Source: an uncultured Bacteroidales bacterium
GTDB taxonomy: Bacteria; Bacteroidota; Bacteroidia; Bacteroidales; Bacteroidaceae
NCBI GenBank assembly: GCA_902800925.1
Contig: CADCGD010000026.1
Coordinates: 1 to 47,935, forward strand
DNA length: 47,935 bases
Direction: 5' to 3'
The translations under genes and the position numbers were made by a program. Position 1 is the stretch's first letter, and every line of letters starts with the position of its first letter. The notes under the pieces were generated by a model. It was given only the letters and a program-made list of their open reading frames with translations. It was not told the origin of the DNA and made no database searches. Below are positions 22,854 through 31,000 of the stretch, piece by piece.

Positions 22854-24368
22854 TTATAATGTCCTGATGGCTACCATCACGGCATCGTCACGACGTGGTG
22901 TATTACCACGGAAGTCCTCAACAGCAGTAACCATTCGATCAATGACCTTCTGTGGCGACTCATTGCTCTCGGCCGATTTGGTGAGGCGGGCCATCATACG
23001 CTTCTGTCCGAATACCTCATGGCGGTAATTCTCCGTCTCATAGAGGCCGTCGGTATAGAGGAACAGCGTGGAGCCCTTGGTGAGTGTGACATGCAGTTCC
23101 TCGTAGTCGTAATCTTCCAATATTCCCACAGGGACGTTGGGTTTAAGCTCAAAGGGACGCAGGTCGCCATTGGGCGAGAGCATCACTGGCCACGGATGAC
23201 CAGCATTGCAGTAGGTGAGTTTTGCCGTGTCCAGATTGAGCACACCCACAAACATCGTGGTAAACATCTCGCTGTCGTTAAAGGAGTACAGCGAACGGTT
23301 CATAGCCTTGATGATGGCTACAGCCGATGGCACCCCATCTGCATTGCTGACAGACATGGCGGCGGTACGGAACACGCTGCGTGTGATAGCCATGACAATA
23401 GACGCGCGCACATTGGAGCCAGGCACATCGCCCAGGCAGAACACCATGGAGCGACCGACATAGAGATAGTCATAGAAGTCGGCACTGATATCGTTAGCAC
23501 TGAGCAGCTTGACCTTCACATCAACCTGATGGCGTATGTTTTCCTGATTGGGTGTGACAGGAAGCATTGACGATTGTATGTTACTGGCTATCTGCAGTTC
23601 GCGAGTCATTACATCCTGTACAGCCGTCACTTTGTTCAGTAGACGGATGCTTTTGGTCGAGCGCCATACGATGAACACAATCAGCACGATGCTAACAGTC
23701 TGTGAAAAGAATATCCACATAAACAGGCGCCCGAACTCCGCCTCTTCCCCAGGGCGGTGAAACACCATTTCCTTATAGTCGATATCACCCGTCAGCACAC
23801 CAATGCACTCATGGCGTTGGTTGTGTATCGGTGCCGAGAAGGTGTAAATTAGCATATCCGAGCCACCAGTATCCTTATACGGTTCACTCCACCACGCCGT
23901 GTCCTTCTCCATCGAATAAGCATACCACTCTGAATGCTGATAGTCATAGGGCAACTGCTTAGTCATCACGGCAGAGCCGTCAACAACCTGGTAAGCAAAG
24001 GCCGCAAAGGCCGACTCATCCTTCGAATAATAACCAGGGGCCAAAGCCACAGCACTTCCAATGATGTGCGGATTACGGTCTACGAGTTTAGCACAAATCC
24101 TGTATATCTCCTTACGGTCTTCTATCTTTTCTTCCACAGCAGTCACTGTGGCCATGACAGCAGACTCTACCCTTGCCTTCATATTGTTGATGCGTTCCAG
24201 TTCTTTCAGGTTCTTACTGGTCTGCTCTGACATCCGCCAACTTACCGCATATTTAATATAGTAATATGTACCTACACTAACCACCTCACTCAGGACGGCA
24301 GCCACGATGATAATCGTGATTCCCCTCCACATGGTTTTCATTTTTCTTTTTAGATCTATTCTTGTCAT
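22854..24368 (-). CDS. Membrane-bound SpoIIE/RsbU-type PP2C phosphatase with Cache-like sensor
   Basis: 504 residues. TM1 (about 14-38) is followed by an extracytoplasmic Cache-like sensor (about 40-225, PHIIGSAVALAPGYY, WWSEPYKDTGGSDMLIYTFSAPI, IGVLTGDIDY), TM2 (about 235-255) and a linker helix ELQIASNIQSSMLP. A SpoIIE phosphatase domain follows (about 285-504). Metal-binding aspartates are kept (ADFYDY, GDV, TDG, RRDDAV), and NAGHPWP is intact, but the usual GDVSGHG-type loop reads GDVPGSN. Such enzymes act on anti-sigma-factor antagonists or similar partners; none is visible here. The start overlaps a small upstream ORF by 4 nt. Confidence 0.92.
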   Translation of the reverse strand: MTRIDLKRKMKTMWRGITIIIVAAVLSEVVSVGTYYYIKYAVSWRMSEQTSKNLKELERINNMKARVESAVMATVTAVEEKIEDRKEIYRICAKLVDRNPHIIGSAVALAPGYYSKDESAFAAFAYQVVDGSAVMTKQLPYDYQHSEWYAYSMEKDTAWWSEPYKDTGGSDMLIYTFSAPIHNQRHECIGVLTGDIDYKEMVFHRPGEEAEFGRLFMWIFFSQTVSIVLIVFIVWRSTKSIRLLNKVTAVQDVMTRELQIASNIQSSMLPVTPNQENIRHQVDVKVKLLSANDISADFYDYLYVGRSMVFCLGDVPGSNVRASIVMAITRSVFRTAAMSVSNADGVPSAVAIIKAMNRSLYSFNDSEMFTTMFVGVLNLDTAKLTYCNAGHPWPVMLSPNGDLRPFELKPNVPVGILEDYDYEELHVTLTKGSTLFLYTDGLYETENYRHEVFGQKRMMARLTKSAESNESPQKVIDRMVTAVEDFRGNTPRRDDAVMVAIRTL

Positions 24369-24652
24369 TGTTCGCTCTTGTTTCGACTACAAATATTGTT
24401 TATCTTACTGATTACCAATAGTGTAATAACATCTACCTGTTCAGCATCCCCAATAAACGCCTTCACTTCTGCCAGCAGACTCTCAACAGGCAGCGAAGCG
24501 GTTGGAAAGATGTCTTTCTGGGCCAGTTCCATCCTGTCCTCAATCTGATGCAACAGATTCTCCTTCGTATGGTGGTACGACACTGCAGACTGAATCGCCA
24601 TAATAATGACGAGAAACAGGGCACTTATTATCGGCAGGACTTTGACTTTCAT
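24365..24652 (-). CDS. Small one-TM protein resembling a truncated Cache sensor N terminus
   Basis: 95 residues: a TM segment (about 4-24, VLPIISALFLVIIMAIQSAV), a charged helix (HTKENLLHQIEDRMELAQKD), then VESLLAEVKAFIGDAEQV and a Cys/Ser-rich end. The layout parallels the first 100 residues of the adjacent phosphatase (TM, juxtamembrane helix, ESAVMATVTAVEEKI). It stops before the sensor's beta sheet. Either it is a small dedicated partner, since it overlaps the phosphatase start by 4 nt, or the remnant of a broken sensor gene. A longer frame begins at a TTG (24664), but the ATG at 24652 is more likely. No function is assigned. Confidence 0.6.
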   Translation of the reverse strand: MKVKVLPIISALFLVIIMAIQSAVSYHHTKENLLHQIEDRMELAQKDIFPTASLPVESLLAEVKAFIGDAEQVDVITLLVISKINNICSRNKSEQ

Positions 24653-24661
24653 AATAATCTG

Positions 24662-24690
24662 CAAATTTACTGTTTATTTCTGAAAAACAA
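24662..24690 (-). promoter_or_regulatory. -7 box upstream of the small sensor-like gene
   Basis: Minus-strand TAAATTTG at 24662-24669 with a TTG at 24688-24690 (18-nt spacer). It ends only 9 nt before the ATG, so the transcript would have almost no leader. Confidence 0.45.
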
Positions 24691-24781
24691 CATTATTTTA
24701 CAATAAATTAATACTTTCATCCAGCATTTGTGTTAAAAAATACAAAAGTCTACCTTAATATATACTAGTTTTTGTTTTTTA

Positions 24782-24789
24782 TACTTTTG
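24782..24789 (+). promoter_or_regulatory. Orphan -7 box (TACTTTTG)
   Basis: An exact TAnnTTTG match pointing into the deletion scar at 24817-24892; it no longer serves an intact gene. Confidence 0.5.
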
Positions 24790-24816
24790 TCCTATTATAA
24801 CCAATACTATACATTT

Positions 24817-24892
24817 ATGAGGAAACTAAAGCACCATCAAGGACCCGCTCACGCTGAACAATAGCGACCAAGCTGTCAACATCAAATTCTAA
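24817..24892 (+). pseudogene. Deletion scar: start codons fused to the tail of a lost gene
   Basis: An ATG with a short reading frame (MRKLKHHQG...) ends after 15 codons. From 24839 a different frame reads KDPLTLNNSDQAVNIKF and a stop (24890-24892), which looks like the end of an exported or carbohydrate-active protein. A promoter box lies 28 nt upstream and a strong terminator starts 5 nt downstream. Promoter, first codons, last codons and terminator survive while the body is gone. The parent gene cannot be named from 17 residues. Confidence 0.45.
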
Positions 24893-24896
24893 AAAC

Positions 24897-24941
24897 AAAG
24901 ACTCAAGGGGTTCACTTCACACCCCCTGAGTCTTTTTTTTC
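24897..24941. terminator. Strong terminator, shared by convergent units
   Basis: A long stem with AAAGACTCA and TGAGTCTTT arms and an inner G4/C4 block, loop TTCACTTCACA, followed by eight T. It also abuts the stop of the minus-strand pectate lyase gene. Confidence 0.9.
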
Positions 24942-27422
24942 TTAATAAAGTTGCTGGCCCTGAAGATTGTAGCGCACGCCATTCTTCAGAATAACGACAC
25001 GACCAGCCTCCATCAGCTTCCGAGTGCGGTCATGGCTGTTGACCGTCTTCACGGTAGTGATGGCAGTGGCAGACGCATCAGGCACACGGACATACATATC
25101 GTAAACTCGGGCACCGCCACTAGAGGTCGCATTCAACAGTTCAATGGTACGAATCTGCTTGGCCTCGGCTTCACTGATGCCAGCCACCTGAATCATATCC
25201 CACTCCAGCAGGGTGGACTTCTTCATTTTTTCAGTAGTGTAAGACCCTGACTGACCATTGGCCAGCGTCCACTTGACAGTAAAGGTACGGTCGCCAGTGA
25301 AGTGGAGGTTAACCTTCAGCTGCAGCACGCCGCCAGAAAGATTCCAACGGATACCACCATTGTTCTTGCCGATATCAAAACCGCCCATGGTGCATCCACC
25401 AGGAACGCTACCGCCACTCTCTGTCTTCTCAGGATCGTAAGACGTGGTATTGCTGCTGCCAGGAATCATCTCCAGCACGCCCTGCAGGTCGACAGGCAGT
25501 GCGTCCCAAGCATCCTGGAAGTGATACCAGTCGCCCGTCAGCACCCGGAAAGGAGTGACTAGGACAATGTTACCCGTGGTGGTGTAGGGCTTCACACCTT
25601 CTGCCTCATTACCTGTGGCGATGAGTTTGAAGGTACAATTGGTCTGTGGCGTACCACTGATGGTCACCGTATGGCTGACAGCATCGAAGACGTAGGAAAG
25701 TCCTGTGCAGAGTCCCTCGACGACCACATTCGTAGCAACATCGTTAAGCTCGTAGACGATATCAGCCATCGGCTGACCTTCAACAATTTCCTGTGAGGAG
25801 TTGGCCGTCTGGCACTTCACCTCAATCTTGTCAGGAACAACATAGGGAACAGGCACACCGTCCAGCTCGAAGGCTCCGAAGTCAGGGGCATCGTCATTAT
25901 AAGGGATATAGATGTCGTCGGCAGTGACGTACTCGTTCAGTCCTTCGATATAAGAAAGACACTCAGCCTCTGTCATCTTACGGGCAGGCGTAAAGCCGAC
26001 AACAGGCATACCCTTATCCTTGAAGATGCTGCTGGGCTTCAGACGGGCAAAGTTATTGTTGGGCAATGAACCATCGCTTTCGCGGTCGGCCATGAAGTCA
26101 GCGACAGACAGTAAAAGGAACTCGCCGCTATGGTCTTGCGTCTCAGGAGTATAGTCGCCGCCATCAGGTTTGTAGCTTTCCTTAATGGGATTGCAGCCGT
26201 CTATCTCAATCCATGAATTGTAGGTCGTGCCAGCTGTAGGGTCCTGATAGCCAGCTTTGTCGGGCGACAGGAACTCGTGGTTGCCAATCTTCCTGCCACT
26301 CTTCTCGGCCGTAGCGCCCCACCCTATACAGTTGTGGATATCCATTGTGCCAAATTTGAACTCTGTGGGGAAGCGGTAGTTGAACTCATTGCCCCACGCC
26401 ACACAGTTGAAGATATACATGCCCTCATAGGCATTGTTCTGGTCGAAGCCCTTGTGCAGGTTCTCAAAGGCCACACAGTTGGTCAACACATGAGCACCCA
26501 CCGAATGGTCGAAGTTGGCACCGCCGGCAGAGCCACCGCCACCGAGTTTGAAACCATTGCCGTTCTTACCCTCGCTGCCATTGGGCAGATAGCCGGCATG
26601 CCATGCCCAACAGTGGTCGATGACGACAGGATGATAAGTCATGTAGAGATCCCAGTTGTCGTCGGAATTGGTCCAGGCACGACAACCATGAAACTCTGTG
26701 CCAGGACCTGGGAAGAGCTTCACGGCAAAGCCATCGGCATCACCACCGTCGTCAGTACCGCTGAACGCCTTCAGGTCAGCATTCTCGTAGGAGTCGCAGT
26801 TGATGACCTTGTTATATCGACAATAGCTGAAATTGGGGTTAAAGGTCGGTTTGCCACTGATGGGGAACGACTTGGTCTCCTCAATGGAGAAGTCCTTGAA
26901 CATACCTATCTGCAGGCCCGTGTCGTTATTCCAACGGAACGTACAACGCTCCACGATGTTGTAAGAGCCCTCTATCTTCATACCATTGTCCTTGGCATTC
27001 TGCAGCACCAAGCCGTAGAAGGTCCAGTAGTTGGCCTCGTGGTTGACATAGATGCAGCGCGACTGCTTGAACTCTATCTCTGACGAAGGATTCATGTTCG
27101 TGCCGTCGATGATCACCTTGCCAACGGCATCCTCCGGCCAGGCGCGCAGCTCACAGCGGAGGTCAGGATTGGTATTCAGTGCAGGAATCTTGATACGCTT
27201 GGTAATCATGTAGGTACCCTCGTGCACCAAGATACGGTCGCCAGGCTGCACGATTTCCATGGCCTTATCGATGGTGAGCAACGGAGCATCCTGCGTACCC
27301 GCATTATTATTGTCGCCAGTAGTGGCAACATGGATGTCATTAGCCGCAACGGGCATCACTGTCAATACCCCCATATACAAGAGGACTGCTGTTTTCTTAA
27401 AGAAATGTAGTTTTTTCATCAT
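24942..27422 (-). CDS. PL9-like pectate lyase, exported, right-handed beta-helix
   Basis: 826 residues from the ATG at 27422 (MMKKLHFF; 27419 is equivalent). The signal peptide ends near VAAND. The beta-helix domain (about 27-420) opens HVATTGDNNNAGTQDAPLLTIDKA and carries the PL9-type core DADGFAVKLFPG, CRAWTNSDDNWDLY, GNGFKLGGGG and CVAFENLHKGFDQN. Such enzymes cut polygalacturonate by beta-elimination with calcium. A putative-Ig region (about 530-630) and a carbohydrate-binding-like region (about 640-780) follow. The end (NGVRYNLQGQQLY) resembles a shortened T9SS-type tail. The gene stands alone on the minus strand with its own promoter. Confidence 0.88.
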   Translation of the reverse strand: MMKKLHFFKKTAVLLYMGVLTVMPVAANDIHVATTGDNNNAGTQDAPLLTIDKAMEIVQPGDRILVHEGTYMITKRIKIPALNTNPDLRCELRAWPEDAVGKVIIDGTNMNPSSEIEFKQSRCIYVNHEANYWTFYGLVLQNAKDNGMKIEGSYNIVERCTFRWNNDTGLQIGMFKDFSIEETKSFPISGKPTFNPNFSYCRYNKVINCDSYENADLKAFSGTDDGGDADGFAVKLFPGPGTEFHGCRAWTNSDDNWDLYMTYHPVVIDHCWAWHAGYLPNGSEGKNGNGFKLGGGGSAGGANFDHSVGAHVLTNCVAFENLHKGFDQNNAYEGMYIFNCVAWGNEFNYRFPTEFKFGTMDIHNCIGWGATAEKSGRKIGNHEFLSPDKAGYQDPTAGTTYNSWIEIDGCNPIKESYKPDGGDYTPETQDHSGEFLLLSVADFMADRESDGSLPNNNFARLKPSSIFKDKGMPVVGFTPARKMTEAECLSYIEGLNEYVTADDIYIPYNDDAPDFGAFELDGVPVPYVVPDKIEVKCQTANSSQEIVEGQPMADIVYELNDVATNVVVEGLCTGLSYVFDAVSHTVTISGTPQTNCTFKLIATGNEAEGVKPYTTTGNIVLVTPFRVLTGDWYHFQDAWDALPVDLQGVLEMIPGSSNTTSYDPEKTESGGSVPGGCTMGGFDIGKNNGGIRWNLSGGVLQLKVNLHFTGDRTFTVKWTLANGQSGSYTTEKMKKSTLLEWDMIQVAGISEAEAKQIRTIELLNATSSGGARVYDMYVRVPDASATAITTVKTVNSHDRTRKLMEAGRVVILKNGVRYNLQGQQLY

Positions 27423-27446
27423 TAGTAGTTTTTTGTTTTCTGCCCA

Positions 27447-27454
27447 CAAAAGTA
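27447..27454 (-). promoter_or_regulatory. -7 box of the pectate lyase gene
   Basis: Minus-strand TACTTTTG, 25 nt upstream of the start at 27422. The rest of the 224-nt gap to the fimbrillin gene holds only this and the divergent promoter. Confidence 0.6.
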
Positions 27455-27570
27455 CATATTTCTTAGTTTCCATGTCCCCAACGACCAATTATTTTAGCAC
27501 TCAAACGTTTACGTAAAGTGTATATCATGTAGCAGATGCTGATACACGCTTCTTTCATTTTTTTAAGGAA

Positions 27571-27604
27571 TTTGCACTCATATCAGAAAAAATGCGTATC
27601 TTTG
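27571..27604 (+). promoter_or_regulatory. Promoter of the fimbrillin operon
   Basis: TTTG at 27571-27574 and TATCTTTG at 27597-27604, spacer 22 nt, 42 nt before the chosen start. Confidence 0.65.
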
Positions 27605-27645
27605 CAGCAGATTTATATAAAATATAAAAAAACATGATAAACGAT

Positions 27646-28524
27646 ATGAAAAAACTATTATTCCTCTTTTCCGTCATTGCCCTTGCCGCCTGCGGGGATA
27701 GTGACGATGGTGTGAACACTCCACCCGATGCCCCATCACCCCGCCTCCTGACCGTCGTGGTAGGTGAAAATCCCATGCAGGACGAAAGTGCCAATGCACG
27801 AGAAATGACACGTACGGCAGCTGCAACTACTACAGCATCGCTGAGTAATTTCACAATGAACTACACAGATGCATGGGACAATGATTTTACAAAGACTGGT
27901 GACACCTGGAGCACTGCTACTTGGCCTACGGGAGACGAGAAAGACAAAAAAATCAACTTTTATGCCCATGACGGTGGCACGTTTCAGTGGAACGAAGGTA
28001 CTCCCTACGTAACGTTCACAATGGACGAAAACGCATTCGTCCAGAAGGATTTCCTCGTAGCTAAGCACGAGAATATCTCCTATAACGACAACGGCGGCAA
28101 AGTGTCATTGACCTTCGACCACGCTTGTGCCGCTGTGCAGTTTTATGTCTATCAGGAGGAGGATGCCTCCTACACGGTAAACAGCATCATACTGAGAGGC
28201 ATGTATAATCGTGCGGAATACAGCTACAGCACTGGCTGGGGAGAATATGGGTATTCGCCCGAATGGAAAAAAGACGAAAGTAAAAGAATTTATACGCTGA
28301 CAAACGGCGACATTACTGTCACTAAAGCCAAGCAACTGCTGCCCTGCGGATGGCTATTCTTCATTCCACAATCAAAAAGCGGCATTAAGATTGACGTGAC
28401 CTACAGTAAGGCTGGTGGAACCACATCAAATACCAAGACTCTCAGCCTGCCAGCAGGCACCTGGGAAGCTGGCATGCAGTATACTGTTGACATTAGAATC
28501 GGTAAAGCGAAGACAGCATCATGA
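27646..28524 (+). CDS. Fimbrillin-family lipoprotein (Mfa/FimA-like)
   Basis: 292 residues. MKKLLFLFSVIALAAC gives a lipobox with Cys16. Fimbrillins are exported as lipoproteins, processed, and polymerised as surface pili or used as anchor/tip subunits. The N-terminal half has the family pattern of a short Thr/Ala-rich segment, then SLSNFTMNY and KINFYAHDGG. The middle reads SLTFDHACAAVQFYVY and SIILRGMYNRAEYSY, and the end has LPCGWLFFIPQS and LPAGTWEAGMQYTVDIRIG. An upstream in-frame ATG at 27634 is less likely. The stop overlaps the next small gene in an ATGA junction. Confidence 0.87.
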   Translation: MKKLLFLFSVIALAACGDSDDGVNTPPDAPSPRLLTVVVGENPMQDESANAREMTRTAAATTTASLSNFTMNYTDAWDNDFTKTGDTWSTATWPTGDEKDKKINFYAHDGGTFQWNEGTPYVTFTMDENAFVQKDFLVAKHENISYNDNGGKVSLTFDHACAAVQFYVYQEEDASYTVNSIILRGMYNRAEYSYSTGWGEYGYSPEWKKDESKRIYTLTNGDITVTKAKQLLPCGWLFFIPQSKSGIKIDVTYSKAGGTTSNTKTLSLPAGTWEAGMQYTVDIRIGKAKTAS

Positions 28525-28664
28525 AGAAAAGATATCAGCAACCCGCTATGTGCGAGGTAAAAATCCTGCACCAACAACGTCTCCTTGCTGGCAGCGAACC
28601 CTATAACGTAAGGGGTTACACCGACGGCGGCACAGAAACAGCATCAGACGATACTGGTTGGTAA
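28521..28664 (+). CDS. 47-residue peptide following the fimbrillin gene
   Basis: A small gene translationally coupled to the fimbrillin by an ATGA overlap. It starts MKKRYQQPAMCEVKILHQQR and ends YNVRGYTDGGTETASDDTGW. Short proteins with a MKK-YxxP-start, a central LLAGS-type segment and an acidic Gly/Trp end often accompany fimbrillin or exopolysaccharide loci in Bacteroidales. No signal peptide or TM is visible. Function is unknown; the conserved pattern suggests it is real rather than a chance ORF. Confidence 0.7.
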   Translation: MKKRYQQPAMCEVKILHQQRLLAGSEPYNVRGYTDGGTETASDDTGW

Positions 28665-28698
28665 ACAGCATCATTCATAAAGCACAACAAGACACGAT

Positions 28699-29514
28699 AT
28701 GAAGAAACTACTGTTAATGACGATGATGTTAGTGGCGATGAGCGCTGCGGCACAGAAGCCGATAGAGATGAACCTGTGGCCAGAAGGTCCGAAGACGAGT
28801 AACAACGACCCGAAGGACATGGCGAAGGTGTGGGTATACCTGCCCAACGAGAAAAAGGCAACGGGACGTGCCGTAGTGTGCTGTCCTGGCGGTGGCTACA
28901 CCCATCTGGCCATGGACCACGAGGGTCACGAGTGGGCACCGTTCTTCACCAGTCAGGGTATTGCCCTGATAGTGCTGAAGTACCGCATGCCCCACGGTGT
29001 CTGGCAGGTGCCTGGCGAAGATGCCGAAGAGACGATGCGACTGGTACGCCGCAATGCCAAGGAATGGCATATCAACACGAAGGATGTAGGAATTATGGGA
29101 TTCTCAGCAGGTGGTCATCTGGCCTCTACCGTTGCCACCCATGCCACGGGTGACGCCCTGCCTAACTTCCAGATACTGTTCTACCCCGTCATCTCGATGG
29201 AGCAGGGTGTGACCCATCAGGGTTCACGCGACAACTTGCTGGGCAAGAAGCCTAAGCGCAAGCTGGTAAACGAATACTGCAACGAGCAGCATATAGGTCA
29301 CCACACGCCACGCGCCTTCCTGGCTCTGGCCCACGACGACAAGGCAGTGCCCCCCGTCAACAGCCTCAACTACTACGAGGAACTGTATACCAACAAGGTG
29401 CCTGCCAGCATGCATATCTACCCCTCAGGAGGTCACGGTTTCGGCATCCGCCAGTCGTTCGCCTACCATCTGGAGATGATGCTGGAGCTGAAGGCATGGC
29501 TGAGCAGCTTCTGA
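28699..29514 (+). CDS. Exported alpha/beta hydrolase (acetyl-xylan-esterase-like)
   Basis: 271 residues with a signal peptide (about 1-19, ends SAAAQ). The oxyanion-hole segment CCPGGGYTHLAMDHEG, the nucleophile elbow GFSAGGHLA, an acid region LAHDDKAVPP and the catalytic His in GGHGFG form a complete Ser-Asp-His set. The WPEGPKT and VYLPNEKK opening is typical of Bacteroidetes esterases that deacetylate plant polysaccharides. That substrate would match the nearby pectate lyase, but it is inferred from family resemblance. Confidence 0.9.
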   Translation: MKKLLLMTMMLVAMSAAAQKPIEMNLWPEGPKTSNNDPKDMAKVWVYLPNEKKATGRAVVCCPGGGYTHLAMDHEGHEWAPFFTSQGIALIVLKYRMPHGVWQVPGEDAEETMRLVRRNAKEWHINTKDVGIMGFSAGGHLASTVATHATGDALPNFQILFYPVISMEQGVTHQGSRDNLLGKKPKRKLVNEYCNEQHIGHHTPRAFLALAHDDKAVPPVNSLNYYEELYTNKVPASMHIYPSGGHGFGIRQSFAYHLEMMLELKAWLSSF

Positions 29515-29539
29515 TGATTAAAACACACTTTGGGAAACT

Positions 29540-30988
29540 ATGGCAAACATGAAATCACTGGCCAAGGATACGGCCATCTACGGACTATCGAGCATCGTCG
29601 GCAGGTTTCTGAACTACCTGCTGGTACCGCTATACACCTACTACATGCCACACGAGACGGGCGACTATGGCATCAGCACGAATGTCTATGCCTATGTGGC
29701 GCTGATACTGGTGCTGCTGACCTTCGGCATGGAGACTTCCTTGTTCCGCTTTGCCAACGACGAGAAGAACAAGCCCGACACGGTGTTCACAACGGCAATG
29801 GCCGTGGTGGGTTCATTAACTGCCCTGTTCCTGCTGCTGCTCTTTGGACTTATCGGTCCCATCAGCGACGCCCTCGGCTATACGGAGCACCCAGACTATC
29901 TGCTAATGATGGGTGTGGTGGTAGCCCTCGACGCCCTGCAGGCCATCCCGTTCAGCTTCCTGCGTTTCCAGAAGCGTGCCGTGCGCTTTGCCTCACTGAA
30001 GATGCTGTTCATCGTCTTTAACATCGGACTGAATGTGCTGTATTTTGTCGTCCTCGGCAAGACATCGGTATTCTACGTCTTCTTCATCAACCTGCTGTGT
30101 ACCGCATTCATCACCCTGTTCTTCATTCCCGATTTATTCAAGATACAGTGGAAGTTTGATGGACAACTGCTGCGCCAGATGTTCAGCTACTCATGGCCCA
30201 TCCTGATACTGGGTATCGCTGGCATCCTGAACCAAGTGGCCGACAAGATTCTCTTCCCTCTGGTATATCCCGACGAGGAACAAGCAAACATCCTGCTGGG
30301 CGACTACGGCTCGTGTGTGAAGATTGCCATGATTATGGCCATGATAACCATGGCGTTCCGCTATGCCTACGAACCCATCGTCTTTGCCAAGTCGAAGGAT
30401 GCCGACAAGACCGAATACTATGCAGCAGCGATGAAGTACTTCCTGATCTTCACACTGCTGGCTTACCTGTGTGTCGTGGGATGGATGCCGCTGCTACAAT
30501 ACATCTTAGGCGCTAACTATCGTGAGGGATTGGGTGTGGTACCTATCGTCATGGCAGCAGAGATCATGATGGGAGTCTACTTCAACCTGTCGTTCTGGTA
30601 TAAACTCATCGACAAGACCATCTATGGTGCGTGGTTCTCGCTGGCAGGCTGTCTGGTTCTCTTTGCCGTCAACATCATCTTCATCCCCCAATACGGCTAT
30701 TGGGCTTGTGCATGGGGCGGCGTGGCAGGCTATGGAACGGCCATGGTGCTGAGCTACATCGTCGGACAGAAGAAGAACCCCATCCCCTATCCTGTCAAGG
30801 ATATGTTCCTCTATGTGCTGATTACTGTGGCGTGCTTCTGCCTGATGCAGTTAAGCAGCGAGTGGCCTATGGTGGGTGCACTGGCTTTCAACACCCTGTT
30901 CATCGTGCTCTTTGTCGCTTACATCATCTACAAAGACTTACCACTAAAGAGTCTTCCCGTTATTGGAAAATATTTCAAGAAATCATAA
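29540..30988 (+). CDS. Polysaccharide flippase, Wzx/MOP superfamily
   Basis: A 482-residue integral membrane protein with about 14 hydrophobic segments and the MOP-family start SLAKDTAIYGLSSIVGRFLNYLLVPLYTYYM. GDYGISTNVYAYVAL and YSWPILILGIAGILNQVADKI are further family-like stretches. Wzx flippases move lipid-linked oligosaccharide repeats across the inner membrane. No glycosyltransferase or polymerase genes accompany it here, so it is an orphan flippase, as is often seen in Bacteroidales. It lies 25 nt after the esterase and 12 nt before the CotH-like gene. Confidence 0.92.
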   Translation: MANMKSLAKDTAIYGLSSIVGRFLNYLLVPLYTYYMPHETGDYGISTNVYAYVALILVLLTFGMETSLFRFANDEKNKPDTVFTTAMAVVGSLTALFLLLLFGLIGPISDALGYTEHPDYLLMMGVVVALDALQAIPFSFLRFQKRAVRFASLKMLFIVFNIGLNVLYFVVLGKTSVFYVFFINLLCTAFITLFFIPDLFKIQWKFDGQLLRQMFSYSWPILILGIAGILNQVADKILFPLVYPDEEQANILLGDYGSCVKIAMIMAMITMAFRYAYEPIVFAKSKDADKTEYYAAAMKYFLIFTLLAYLCVVGWMPLLQYILGANYREGLGVVPIVMAAEIMMGVYFNLSFWYKLIDKTIYGAWFSLAGCLVLFAVNIIFIPQYGYWACAWGGVAGYGTAMVLSYIVGQKKNPIPYPVKDMFLYVLITVACFCLMQLSSEWPMVGALAFNTLFIVLFVAYIIYKDLPLKSLPVIGKYFKKS

Positions 30989-31000
30989 AACCACTAACTC

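Noticed and set aside
26277-27083. 268-codon plus-strand frame inside the pectate lyase gene
   Set aside because: It is antisense to conserved PL9 motifs on the minus strand and has no promoter or signal of its own.
29530-30021. 163-codon plus-strand frame overlapping the flippase start
   Set aside because: It is an alternative frame of the flippase gene without membrane segments or family motifs.
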